Positions 33,727 through 42,193 of a DNA stretch of 64,000 bases are shown here, piece after piece; the first letter of the stretch is position 1; each line of letters starts with the position of its first letter. This DNA is from Caccovicinus sp051878975 (lineage in GTDB: Bacteria; Bacillota; Clostridia; Lachnospirales; Lachnospiraceae), in contig JBJELD010000018.1 of NCBI GenBank assembly GCA_051878975.1, positions 1 through 64,000 of the forward strand, given 5' to 3'. The translations under genes and the position numbers were made by a program. Under the pieces are notes generated by a model. That model saw only the letters and a list, made by a program, of their open reading frames with translations, ran no database searches and was not told the DNA's origin.

Positions 33727-34858
33727 CGTATTGACTCCTTACATATAAAAGATTCGCTTCTGTCTGCTTGTCAAACAGCTTGATCCGGCTGACATCTGCG
33801 TAAAGCTTCGCCTGTTCGCCTGCCCGGATGGTGCAGCCCGGCTTAAGCTTTGCTGAAATGCTGGCTTTTCCGATGGTTCCATGAAGCAGAACCTCTGCAC
33901 CAAGCATTTCCCGGACCTGAACCGGCAGTACGATCTCGTTTTCCGTCATCCGCTCGCTTCCGTCAAAATCCTGCGTGTCATGCAGATCCTCCGGGCGGAT
34001 TCCCAGAATTATTTCCCGGTTCACATAGCCGCCGTCCATCAGCTTTCTGGCACAGTTGGCATTCATCTTCACCCGCTGTCCTTCAAAGGAGAGATAAATA
34101 TCTCCCTCCAGCTTTTCTACCCGGCTCTCAATAAAATTCATGGCCGGAGATCCGATAAAGCCCGCCACAAACAGATTAACCGGATTCTGATACAGATCTG
34201 CCGGTGCAGCTACCTGCTGGATAACACCGGATTTCATCACCACGATTCTTGTTCCCAGCGTCATGGCCTCCACCTGATCGTGGGTCACATAGATGATGGT
34301 TGTTTTCAAACGGCTGTGGATCTTGGAAAGCTCCACCCGCATCTGCGTCCGCAGCTTGGCATCCAGATTGGACAGCGGCTCATCCATCAGATAAGCCTTC
34401 GGCTGACGCACGATCACGCTTCCGATCGCCACCCGCTGCTTCTGTCCGCCGGACAATGCGCTGGGCTTCCGGTCCAGAAGATGCTCAATCTCCAGAATTT
34501 CGGCTGCCTCCCGTACTCTCCGGTCGATTTCCTTCCGGTCCATCTTCCGCACCTTCAGGCTGAACGCCATATTATCATAAACGCTCATATGTGGATACAA
34601 TGCATAATTCTGGAATACCATCGACAGGTCCCGTTCCCTGGGCTCCAGGAAATTGACAAGCTGATTGTCAATCCAGAGTTCGCCGGACGTAATATCCTCC
34701 AGGCCTGCAATCATGCGCAGTGTCGTAGATTTCCCGCATCCGGAAGGGCCGACAAAAATAATAAATTCCCCATCCCGAATATCCAGCGTGAAGTCTTTTA
34801 CCGCATGAAATCCGTTGGGATAGGATTTGCACACGTTTCGAAGTGTCAGACTGGCCAT
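33704..34858 (-). CDS. ABC transporter ATP-binding protein, UgpC/MsmX-like
   Basis: 384 residues. Walker A GPSGCGKST (about 38-46), signature LSGGQKQRVAIG (about 134-145), Walker B AYLMDEPLSNLD, H-loop YVTHDQ, then a C-terminal TOBE/regulatory domain of about 140 residues including GIRPEDL. UgpC and MsmX look alike, so it may serve other sugar importers too. Start follows GAAGGAGG. First gene of the operon; a 7-bp inverted repeat lies 32 bases upstream of the start. Confidence 0.93.
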   Translation of the reverse strand: MASLTLRNVCKSYPNGFHAVKDFTLDIRDGEFIIFVGPSGCGKSTTLRMIAGLEDITSGELWIDNQLVNFLEPRERDLSMVFQNYALYPHMSVYDNMAFSLKVRKMDRKEIDRRVREAAEILEIEHLLDRKPSALSGGQKQRVAIGSVIVRQPKAYLMDEPLSNLDAKLRTQMRVELSKIHSRLKTTIIYVTHDQVEAMTLGTRIVVMKSGVIQQVAAPADLYQNPVNLFVAGFIGSPAMNFIESRVEKLEGDIYLSFEGQRVKMNANCARKLMDGGYVNREIILGIRPEDLHDTQDFDGSERMTENEIVLPVQVREMLGAEVLLHGTIGKASISAKLKPGCTIRAGEQAKLYADVSRIKLFDKQTEANLLYVRSQYDERVKIS

Positions 34859-34889
34859 ATGTTCCTCCTTCTCACCAATTTGGTTGACT

Positions 34890-34914
34890 CTTCAGTCGTT
34901 TCTTCTTACTGAAG
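34890..34914 (-). repeat. Inverted repeat ahead of the ugp-like operon, possible operator
   Basis: CTTCAGT and ACTGAAG with an 11-base spacer. Its position in the leader suggests a regulator site, but no regulator is nearby and the spacer makes a hairpin also possible. The rest of 34915-35072 shows nothing but AT-rich sequence. Confidence 0.4.
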
Positions 34915-35072
34915 TTATTTTATCGAATGAAAAGCGCCGCTTCTATCGCGCTTTCGGCAAATTCTGGTAAGTAATTTGTAATTGCATGTAAAAAAAATGA
35001 AAAATTTGAAAAAAACACTACAAGGCCTGCTCGAAATGACTTTAGAGATGCAGACATGATGCCATGAGGAAA

Positions 35073-35100
35073 AGAAAAAAGGGGCGAATTCTCTCGCCCC
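35073..35100 (-). terminator. Terminator of the cbiT-cobS-cobU/ywlG run
   Basis: GGGGCGA and TCGCCCC arms, followed on the minus strand by six T, 15 bases beyond the last stop. Confidence 0.88.
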
Positions 35101-35115
35101 TCCAGCAGCTCCCTC

Positions 35116-36204
35116 TTACGTTCTGCTTTCGTCATATTGTGCCCGCACACCGCCGATAAATTTCGGCCGCACCCGCGCACACACTACATGTGCTCCGCCA
35201 ATCTGCTTCGTGGCTGTCCGCACCGGGACTGCCACCGGCCGAAGATGCATCCCGATCAGAGTATCCCCGATGTCAATACCCCCATGGGCCTGTATCCGCT
35301 CTACTGCCGTGGGATGCTCCATCCCCTGATAGGCTGCCGTGGCAAAGGAACCGCCCGCCTTCAGCTGCGGAACCACATTCACCGGCTCATAGCCATAGAG
35401 CTCTGCCGCCTCCTCTTCCAGAATCAGTGCCCGGTTTAAATGTTCGCAGCACTGAGCCGCCAGGTACAATCCTCTGCTTTTGCATTCCTCCGCAATGACC
35501 TGGTACACCCGTTCTCCGATCTCCCGGCTGGAAAAAGAACCGATGCGTAAGCTTTCGATCTCGCTGGAGGAACAGCCTACCACCAGAATCTGTCCCTTCT
35601 TCATGTTCGCAGCTTCCAGAAATTCCCGCACCACCTGTCTGGTCTGCTTTCCGATCTCCTCCAGCACGGATCCTTCGATCTTCTGTTCATTTACACCAGG
35701 AATTCCCTGGATATTTTCTGCCATATTGATTCCTTCTTTCTTTTTTGCTTTTCCCTGTAATTTTACACCGATTCCGGCCGTCACTCTCCAGACTTCCTCT
35801 GCGTCTGCTGCAAGCCGGCAGCAGATCCGGCCGGTCAGCTCCCGGTATCTCCGCTCAAACGCATCGGTCGGGACGATCCCATATCCGATCTCATCCGTAA
35901 TTAAAATCCGGTCCGGCAGACTGTTTTTCAGCTGCTCTGCCATTTCTGCTTCCAGCTTTTCCTCCGGCTCTCCCGCCTCCAGCCGCCTGCGGATCATCAG
36001 ATGCAGGTTGAAGGCAAAGGATGCCTTGATAAATTCCGGCCAGGAAGCGGTCCGACCGTCTGCAGCTCCCGGCAGATCCTTGAAATCGTCCGGCTTTTCC
36101 GGGCAAACCGGCAGCATAAAACCGTTTTCTCCGGCACCGGACAGAAACTGCTTTACAGCAAACATTTTTTTTCCCTGGGCAATGCCTCCTATAATCAAAA
36201 TCAT
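35116..36204 (-). CDS. Fusion: CobU-like P-loop domain plus YwlG/TIGR01440 (UPF0340) domain
   Basis: 362 residues in one frame. The first about 155 residues resemble CobU: GGIAQGKK near residue 6 (P-loop, with Lys not Ser/Thr after GK), PSWPEF-like region and ITDEIGYGIVPTDAFERRYRELTGR near 103, typical of CobU. Residues about 161-362 match the YwlG family (EIGKQTRQVVREFLEAANMKKGQILVVGCSSSE; HLNRALILEEEAAELYGYEPVNVVPQLKAGGS). An internal ATG at 35724 has AAGGA at six bases, so YwlG may also be made alone (202 residues). Starts at MILIIGG after AAAGGGCG. A separate canonical CobU lies upstream, so this copy may be non-catalytic or specialised. Confidence 0.8.
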   Translation of the reverse strand: MILIIGGIAQGKKMFAVKQFLSGAGENGFMLPVCPEKPDDFKDLPGAADGRTASWPEFIKASFAFNLHLMIRRRLEAGEPEEKLEAEMAEQLKNSLPDRILITDEIGYGIVPTDAFERRYRELTGRICCRLAADAEEVWRVTAGIGVKLQGKAKKKEGINMAENIQGIPGVNEQKIEGSVLEEIGKQTRQVVREFLEAANMKKGQILVVGCSSSEIESLRIGSFSSREIGERVYQVIAEECKSRGLYLAAQCCEHLNRALILEEEAAELYGYEPVNVVPQLKAGGSFATAAYQGMEHPTAVERIQAHGGIDIGDTLIGMHLRPVAVPVRTATKQIGGAHVVCARVRPKFIGGVRAQYDESRT

Positions 36205-36296
36205 TTCGCCCTTTTTCCCTCCCTTTCCTCTGTCTCCGGCACCAGCCATCTTCACACAAGCTCCATACAGTCACTCTTTGCTGCCGGCATCCTTTC

Positions 36297-37091
36297 TCAG
36301 ATACCGGCCATCCACCGCGCTCCCGCCGTCAGCGCAGCCAGTACCGCCAGTTCAAATACCTGCAGAAACCAACCTGCCAGATCTCCGGTGATTCCACCGA
36401 ATTCTCTCATGGACATCTGTCGGTAATACCCGAATACCAGCCCGCCCGTGACCGCCGTCAGAAAAAGCGGAACGGTTCCAAGGCATCCCACAAGAAGCAG
36501 CACCGCCGCCATCCAGACCAGCAGCACCGCCCGCGTCACCCGCTTGTGTGCTCCGTCCGCGAAGGTATGAAGCAGTCCGCTGTTTTTTGCACAGGGAAAA
36601 GAAGCCACAGAAAAGCCGCTCAGCGCCCGCTCCAGCACAAAGGCCAGACAAAACGCAGCCACCATCCCCTCCTGGCCGTTTTCTCTCCCGTCTGCAAACA
36701 GCTGCACAAGGCACCCGGCATAGAGCAGAAAATATACACAGCAGCCAATGATGGCAAAGGCTCCGGTGTGCGGATCTTTTAAAATTTCCAGCTTTTTTTC
36801 CCGGCTTCCGTAGGAGCTTCTGGCATCCAGCGTATCCAGAAAACCGTCCAGATGAATTCCGCCGGTCACCAGAACCGGGATCACACTTCCCACCATTCCG
36901 GCCGCCGTATTCCCGATCCCCAGTCTGGCTGAAAACCAAAACCACAGCCACAGAAGCCCCCCGGCTGCCGCTCCCACCACCGGGAACCAGCACATGGCAT
37001 AACGCATCCGCGGCTTTGTCCATTCCACCACGGGCACCGGTATTTTTGAATACATGGCTACCGCAATCAGCAATCCGTATAATCCATTCAT
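36297..37091 (-). CDS. cobS: Adenosylcobinamide-GDP ribazoletransferase (cobalamin synthase)
   Basis: 264 residues, several membrane helices. CobS joins adenosylcobinamide-GDP and alpha-ribazole phosphate at the membrane. The family motif GGIHLDGFLDTLDARSSYGSREKKLEILKDPHTGAFA (about 69-105) with its acidic metal-binding cluster is intact. Start is at MNGLYGLL, five bases after the cobD stop; a longer start overlaps cobD. Upstream of the cobU-ywlG fusion. Confidence 0.93.
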   Translation of the reverse strand: MNGLYGLLIAVAMYSKIPVPVVEWTKPRMRYAMCWFPVVGAAAGGLLWLWFWFSARLGIGNTAAGMVGSVIPVLVTGGIHLDGFLDTLDARSSYGSREKKLEILKDPHTGAFAIIGCCVYFLLYAGCLVQLFADGRENGQEGMVAAFCLAFVLERALSGFSVASFPCAKNSGLLHTFADGAHKRVTRAVLLVWMAAVLLLVGCLGTVPLFLTAVTGGLVFGYYRQMSMREFGGITGDLAGWFLQVFELAVLAALTAGARWMAGI

Positions 37092-37096
37092 CTTGC

Positions 37097-38092
37097 CTAT
37101 CCTTTCCTCCAAAATATCCAAAGCGCCCATACCATCCAGCAGCCCAGCAGTGCCAGAAGCTCCGCCGCAAACATCAGCCGTCCGGCACGCCGGATATCCT
37201 CCGGCTCCACCTCCCGGTCCGCATCCCCGATATCAGGCTTTTTATAGAGCGTTCCGAAATACCAGGCATCTCCTGCCAGACGAATATGCAGCGCACCGGC
37301 GCAGGCGGCCTCCCCGTGGGCAGAGTTGGGACTTGCGTGATTTTTCCGATCCCGCAGGAAAATCCTCCAGGCATTAGCCCCGTCATAGCATCCGAACGCC
37401 GGCTGAAGCAGAAACGCTGCCGCCGTCATCAGGAAGCCGGTCACTCTGGCCGGAATCAGATTGCAGAAATCGTCCAGCCTCGCCGCCGCCCGCCCGAATA
37501 TCCGGTACTTCTCATTTTTATAACCGATCATCGAATCCATGGTATTGACTGCTTTATAAAAAAAGCCGCCCAAAACGCCGAATACCGCTATATAAAGCAG
37601 CGGCGCAATCACCCCGTCCGAGGTATTTTCCGCAACGGTCTCCACCGCCGCCCTGATGACACCGTCCTCATCCAGACGCTCCGTATCCCGTCCTACGATC
37701 ATGGAAACCTGCCTTCTTCCATCAAAAAGCCGCCGGTCCTCCGGCCCTTCCAGGGCGGTTTTGACCTTTCCACTTTCCTGATACAGGCCCTTTGCCGCCA
37801 GAAGCTGAAAACACCAGAATGCAGAAAGAAGCCAGGAAACGATACCCGGCCCTCCCTCCAGTTCAACAATCAGCCATAACACAGCGCCCGGCACGACAAT
37901 GGAAACCAGTAAAACCGTCAAAACCAGGCAGAGCCCATTGGTCCGGTCCTTTCCTGGCCGGCGCCTCCTCAATGTTTTTTCCGTCCGGGAAATCAGATTT
38001 CCAATCATGCAGACCGGATGGTAAAAAATTCCCGGATCTCCAAAAATCCAATCCAGTATGACACCTGCTGTCAATGCACTCAATCGAAACAT
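37097..38092 (-). CDS. cbiB: Adenosylcobinamide-phosphate synthase
   Basis: 331 residues, integral membrane protein (CobD in aerobic naming). It attaches the aminopropanol phosphate arm to adenosylcobyric acid. Recognisable are LDWIFGDPGIFYHPVCMIGNLI (about 13-34), AAVETVAENTSDGVIAPLLYIAVFG (about 156-180) and DDFCNLIPARVTGF (about 216-229). The start is the ATG before FRLSAL; a further upstream reading overlaps cobU. Gene order cobU-cbiB-cobS is common. Confidence 0.93.
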   Translation of the reverse strand: MFRLSALTAGVILDWIFGDPGIFYHPVCMIGNLISRTEKTLRRRRPGKDRTNGLCLVLTVLLVSIVVPGAVLWLIVELEGGPGIVSWLLSAFWCFQLLAAKGLYQESGKVKTALEGPEDRRLFDGRRQVSMIVGRDTERLDEDGVIRAAVETVAENTSDGVIAPLLYIAVFGVLGGFFYKAVNTMDSMIGYKNEKYRIFGRAAARLDDFCNLIPARVTGFLMTAAAFLLQPAFGCYDGANAWRIFLRDRKNHASPNSAHGEAACAGALHIRLAGDAWYFGTLYKKPDIGDADREVEPEDIRRAGRLMFAAELLALLGCWMVWALWIFWRKG

Positions 38093-38106
38093 GCTGTCCG
38101 TCCTTC

Positions 38107-38655
38107 TTACAATTTCTTTGCTTTTATGGTTACCGGAATTCCATAAACCACCTCCGTCACCTCGTCGGCCTGCTCTGCCATCCAATGATTCACCCGGCCA
38201 AGAATCCGGATATAGGCATTCGTCTCCGGGCCATAATCCACCCCGTCGGAAAATACCTCATTTGTCACCACAATCAGAAAACAACAGGCAGACCGGAGCC
38301 GACAGATTCCTTCTGTAATCCGCGTAAATACCGCCTCCTCCGTCTCGTCCTTCCCGGTCCCAAACTGCTCATTGGCAACCAGATTCGACATACATTCCAG
38401 CAAAACGGCGCAGAACGCTTCCCCGCAAAGCGCATTCGCTGCCCGGTCAAGATTTCTCGGATACTCCAAAGTAACAAAGCCTTTCCCCTCCCGCAGCTTC
38501 TGATGGCGGCGGACCCTGCGCCGGCCTTCTTCCCCGAAGGCTTCCATGGTCGCCAGATAAAACCGCCGGCTGCAGCCAGACTGCAGAAGCCTTCCTTCCG
38601 CATACTCTGATTTTCCGCTGCCGCTGCCGCCGGTAATCATATGAAAATATGACAT
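38107..38655 (-). CDS. cobU: Bifunctional adenosylcobinamide kinase/guanylyltransferase
   Basis: 182 residues, the standard CobU length. The P-loop GGSGSGKSEYAE is near residue 9, the guanylylation region is RRRVRRHQKLREGKGF (the first His is the expected guanylylated residue), and IVVTNEVFSDGVDYGPETNAYIRILGRVNH (about 127-156) is diagnostic. It phosphorylates adenosylcobinamide and transfers GMP to it. Second CobU-type protein in the operon, the other being fused to YwlG. Confidence 0.94.
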   Translation of the reverse strand: MSYFHMITGGSGSGKSEYAEGRLLQSGCSRRFYLATMEAFGEEGRRRVRRHQKLREGKGFVTLEYPRNLDRAANALCGEAFCAVLLECMSNLVANEQFGTGKDETEEAVFTRITEGICRLRSACCFLIVVTNEVFSDGVDYGPETNAYIRILGRVNHWMAEQADEVTEVVYGIPVTIKAKKL

Positions 38656-38713
38656 CTTCCTTTCTCTCCTTCCAGTTATCGGTCCAGGCTGCCTTCCCCT
38701 GTTCAGCTTCCGG

Positions 38714-39865
38714 TCACGAAAGCGGCCTGTAATCCTCGATCTGAATCTCCGAAAAGGTACTCATTTTATGGTAAACAGCCGCAGCCATGTCAAGCAGCGG
38801 AAACAGTGCAACCGCACCGGTCCCCTCGCCAAGACACAGCTTTCCGTGAATGATCGGCTTTAATCCCAGCTTCTCCAGCACCAGATGTCCGGCCGGTTCT
38901 GCAGAAACATGGGAGGCCAGCATAAATCCGGCACAAGCCGGACAGATCGACACGGCAAGCAGCGCGGCGGCAGAAGAAATCAGGCCGTCTACTACCACCG
39001 GCAGGCCATAAATGGCTCCGCCTAAAAAGGCGCCGGTCATGCCGGCCAGATCCAGGCCGCCGACCTTTGCCAGCACATCCAGACCGTCTTCCGGATCCGG
39101 TCTCCAAAGACGGATTCCGGTCCGGATTGCTTCCAGCTTCCGGTTCAGCCCCTCGGAGCTTAAGCCGGCGCCCCTTCCGGTCACGCGCTCCGGATTTTCC
39201 CTGAGCAGAACGGAAATCACCGCACTGCTGGTTGTTGTGTTTCCAATTCCCATCTCTCCGGTTGCCACGATCCCATAGCCTCGCTTTTTCAGCTCCCCAA
39301 TCAGTGCAATGCCTTCCCGGATTCCTCTGGCCGCTGTCTCCCGGTCCATGGCAGGCGCTTTTGTAAAATTCCGGGTCCCATCCATCACGCGCCGGTTGAG
39401 AATCGGATACCGGACCGGCTGCTGCTCTTCCTTCAGGCAGACCGGAAACAAACGGCCCTCCTGAAATTCTCCGTATCCGTGCAGCAGACGGCATACTCCC
39501 ATATCCACCGGAAAGACATCCGCTCCGGCCGTTTCCGCCATAATGCAGACGCAGCTGTCGCCTTTTGAAAAATTTTCGGCTACGATGGCGGTGACCTCCT
39601 GCCCGGTCTGGGTCACGCCTTCTTCCACCACGCCGTTGTCTCCGCAGAATACTGCCACCGCCTTTTTCTCCAGACTGACAGAAGGATCTCCCGTCATTCC
39701 GGCAATCTGCACCAGGGTTTCCTCCAGAAGTCCCAGACTGTTTAACGGCTTTGCCACATGGCTCCATCGTTTTGCAGCCAGCTCCATCGCAGCCCGATCC
39801 GGACCGCCGATCTGTTTCAGTTCTTCATAAAGTGCAAGCTCTTCCTGTCCTCTGTCTTTTCTCAT
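38714..39865 (-). CDS. cobT: Nicotinate-nucleotide-dimethylbenzimidazole phosphoribosyltransferase
   Basis: 383 residues. CobT makes alpha-ribazole phosphate from the lower-ligand base and nicotinate mononucleotide. AVFCGDNGVVEEGVTQTGQEVTA near residue 69, GEMGIGNTTTSSAVISVLL near 202, and the C-terminal LGEGTGAVALFPLLDMA with the catalytic Glu near 345 are visible. Slightly longer than the usual 350 residues. No bza genes for anaerobic dimethylbenzimidazole synthesis are in the window, so the lower ligand is not known. Confidence 0.95.
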   Translation of the reverse strand: MRKDRGQEELALYEELKQIGGPDRAAMELAAKRWSHVAKPLNSLGLLEETLVQIAGMTGDPSVSLEKKAVAVFCGDNGVVEEGVTQTGQEVTAIVAENFSKGDSCVCIMAETAGADVFPVDMGVCRLLHGYGEFQEGRLFPVCLKEEQQPVRYPILNRRVMDGTRNFTKAPAMDRETAARGIREGIALIGELKKRGYGIVATGEMGIGNTTTSSAVISVLLRENPERVTGRGAGLSSEGLNRKLEAIRTGIRLWRPDPEDGLDVLAKVGGLDLAGMTGAFLGGAIYGLPVVVDGLISSAAALLAVSICPACAGFMLASHVSAEPAGHLVLEKLGLKPIIHGKLCLGEGTGAVALFPLLDMAAAVYHKMSTFSEIQIEDYRPLS

Positions 39866-39886
39866 TCTCCTGTTTCCTTTTCTTCC

Positions 39887-41431
39887 CTAAAATTTCCGCC
39901 ATTCCCTGTTCTGCAGCTGCTCCTGCTGATACTGTACGCACTGTCTGACAAACCGCCCGGGCAGTTCCGGAAAGGAGGGGTAATACAGATGCGGGAAGCC
40001 GGCCAATACCCGCTTTTCCTGGCGCATACAGCTCCAGCTCCGGCTTCCCGTCGGCTTAACGGCCTTCATTTCCTCTCCGCAGCAGGTACTGTCCCAGTAA
40101 TGAAATTCATGAGCCCGGATCTTCTCTCCTTTATTCAAATAACAGCTGTCAGAAAGCGCCTCCAGCGTCACATATCCAAACCGCCCGAGGCGGCCGGTCC
40201 GAATCCCCTTTCCGGAAAGCACGCCGGCCATCGGCCAGGCACGGCCCTCCTCATCTTCAAGCGCCTCCAGCAGGTACAAAAAACCGCCGCACTCCGCCAG
40301 AACCGGCATGCCATTCAGAGCGGCCTGCCGGACGGCACGGCACATGCTCTCATTTCGGCTCAGCGCCCCGGCATAAACCTCCGGATAACCGCCTCCGAAA
40401 AGCAGGCCGTCCAGTCCCTCCGGCAGCGTTTCCAGATGCAGGGGACTGAATTCCAGAAGAACGGCCCCCGCTTTCTCTAAGGCCGCCAGATTATCCCGGT
40501 AATAAAAGCAGAACGCCTCATCCCGTGCCACTCCGATGGTGACCTTCCTGGATTGCCTGTAAATCAGCCTTGTTTCGGTTCCCCACTCCGTTTTTCCTCT
40601 GCAAAGGGCCGTCCGGCCGCCGCCCCTTTGCTCGGTCTCCCGGTATCCCGCAAGTTTCAGCAGCAGCTCCACATCCAATGTTTCCTCCAGAACTTCGGCA
40701 AACCGCTCCAGCTGCTTTTCCAGATTCCGAATCTCCCCCGGCAGCATCAGCCCCAGATGACGGCTTTCGATCCGCAGCCAGTCCAGCTTCGGAACATATC
40801 CCACCACCGGCACCGAAAACCGGTCCTCCAGCATTCGCTTCAGCACAGGATACATGCCTGCAGAAACCCGGTTCAGCAGAATTCCCCGGATCTGATTTTC
40901 CTCTCCCAGCTCCCCAGGCTCCGGTTCAAACTGCAGAAAGCCCTGAACCAACGCGCCAACGGAAAGGCTGGCTCCCCGCCCGTCAACGACGAAAATGGTC
41001 GGACAGGCAAGCCGCCTGGCTGTTTCCCAGCTGCTTGCCCGGCTGCTTGTGCCGCCCAGTCCGTCAAAGTAACCCATAACGCCTTCAATCACGGCAATAT
41101 CCGCCGTTTCCTGTCCGCCTTTCTGACCGGCTTCCCGACATCCCAGGAGGAAGCTTTCCTCCATCTGCTGCCCGGTCTGGAAAAAACCGTCCAGATTTCC
41201 GCTTTCCACCCCCAGTGCCTCCCGGTGAAACAGCGGATCAATATAATCCGGACCACATTTAAAAGCCGCAGGAATCAGCCCGCGGCGCAAAAGCAGTTTT
41301 AAAATTCCGCAGGTAATCACGGTTTTCCCGCTGCCGCTGGAAGGCGCGGCAATCAGAAAACGCGGAACGGATCCTGCCGAATGATACTCCTGTCCATATT
41401 TTCCTGATTGTTCTCTCACATTCTCCTCCAT
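39887..41431 (-). CDS. cbiA: Cobyrinic acid a,c-diamide synthase
   Basis: 514 residues. The N-terminal ATPase domain has APSSGSGKTVITCGILKLL (about 29-47) and KCGPDYIDPLFHR, and the C-terminal half is a class I glutamine amidotransferase with the Cys in AECGGFLYLLEAL (about 375). It amidates the a and c side chains using glutamine and ATP. The start ATG lies five bases after the cbiT stop, with AGGGC before it; a GTG four codons further is also plausible. About 55 residues longer than usual, partly in the amidotransferase half. Confidence 0.94.
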   Translation of the reverse strand: MEENVREQSGKYGQEYHSAGSVPRFLIAAPSSGSGKTVITCGILKLLLRRGLIPAAFKCGPDYIDPLFHREALGVESGNLDGFFQTGQQMEESFLLGCREAGQKGGQETADIAVIEGVMGYFDGLGGTSSRASSWETARRLACPTIFVVDGRGASLSVGALVQGFLQFEPEPGELGEENQIRGILLNRVSAGMYPVLKRMLEDRFSVPVVGYVPKLDWLRIESRHLGLMLPGEIRNLEKQLERFAEVLEETLDVELLLKLAGYRETEQRGGGRTALCRGKTEWGTETRLIYRQSRKVTIGVARDEAFCFYYRDNLAALEKAGAVLLEFSPLHLETLPEGLDGLLFGGGYPEVYAGALSRNESMCRAVRQAALNGMPVLAECGGFLYLLEALEDEEGRAWPMAGVLSGKGIRTGRLGRFGYVTLEALSDSCYLNKGEKIRAHEFHYWDSTCCGEEMKAVKPTGSRSWSCMRQEKRVLAGFPHLYYPSFPELPGRFVRQCVQYQQEQLQNREWRKF

Positions 41432-41434
41432 CTG

Positions 41435-42025
41435 TCAGCCCTGAAGTGTAATCACATAAACCGGATTCTGCGCCCTTTGAAGGTGGTAGTTTCCAGCTTT
41501 CTCCATCCTGGAAACCGCTACCTGCACAATCTCATAATCCGCAGTCCTCGTTTCCCGTATCCATTCCATGCACACAGCAAGTGTCTCGGCCGTTACGGAA
41601 TTGATCACAATCCGGGCCTTTGGATTTTTTTCCAGCACAAGCCGGAGAACTTCCTTCAGAGAACCGCCGCTGCCGCCGATAAACACATGACTGGGAGCCG
41701 GAAGATCCGTCAATACCCCCGGCGCCTTTCCCTTCACAATATGAAACGCTTCAAACTCCGGTGCCAGTCTCTCCCGATTTTGTTCGATCAGACCGATGCC
41801 TTCTTCTTCTTTCTCAACCGCATAAATACAGCCGCAGGATGCTGCGCCGTCCCGCTTTTTCATGGAACTCATCATCCTCGCTGCTTCCACCGCAACTGAA
41901 CCGGTCCCTGCACCGATGTCCCACAGCACAGATTCCGCCTCCAGTTCCAGCTTTGACAGCGAAACCGCACGCACCTCGCTCTTTGTCATCGGAAGACTGC
42001 CCCGGACAAATCTGTCATCACGCAT
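41435..42025 (-). CDS. cbiT: Cobalt-precorrin-7 (C15)-methyltransferase, decarboxylating
   Basis: 196 residues, SAM-dependent class I methyltransferase. VRGSLPMTKSEVRAVSLSKLEL (about 8-29) and VLWDIGAGTGSVAVEAARM near 34-52 are typical of CbiT; HVFIGGSGGSLKEV near 107 is the glycine-rich loop. It methylates C15 and decarboxylates C12; its partner CbiE is fused to CbiJ in the other cobalamin run. First gene of the seven-gene run ending at the cobU-ywlG fusion, with a promoter back-to-back with that of map. I see no B12 riboswitch in its leader. Confidence 0.93.
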   Translation of the reverse strand: MRDDRFVRGSLPMTKSEVRAVSLSKLELEAESVLWDIGAGTGSVAVEAARMMSSMKKRDGAASCGCIYAVEKEEEGIGLIEQNRERLAPEFEAFHIVKGKAPGVLTDLPAPSHVFIGGSGGSLKEVLRLVLEKNPKARIVINSVTAETLAVCMEWIRETRTADYEIVQVAVSRMEKAGNYHLQRAQNPVYVITLQG

Positions 42026-42086
42026 GACCTCACCTTATTTCTCCTTTATTTGATTGCACGGTTTAAGACCGTTTATTGCTTTTCTG

Positions 42087-42115
42087 AGTATAGCACAATG
42101 TTTCTTAATTGTCAT
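42087..42115 (-). promoter_or_regulatory. Promoter for the cbiT run
   Basis: ATGACA and TATACT separated by 17 bases, with an extended -10 (TGC before TATACT). The 12 bases containing the -10 are repeated inverted in the opposing map promoter. Confidence 0.75.
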
Positions 42116-42116
42116 C

Positions 42117-42145
42117 TTATCACTTTTCCCTTTTTGTGCTATACT
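42117..42145 (+). promoter_or_regulatory. Promoter for map
   Basis: TTATCA and TATACT with 17 bases between and an extended -10 TGC. The -35 element lies one base from that of the divergent cbiT promoter. Confidence 0.75.
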
Positions 42146-42193
42146 TAAAGTCGGTGCAAAAAACTCTGTACCCGGAAAGGAAGAAAACAGACT

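Noticed and set aside
38790..39767. 325-codon minus-strand frame inside cobT
   Set aside because: Alternate frame of cobT, Gly/Arg rich with no family features.
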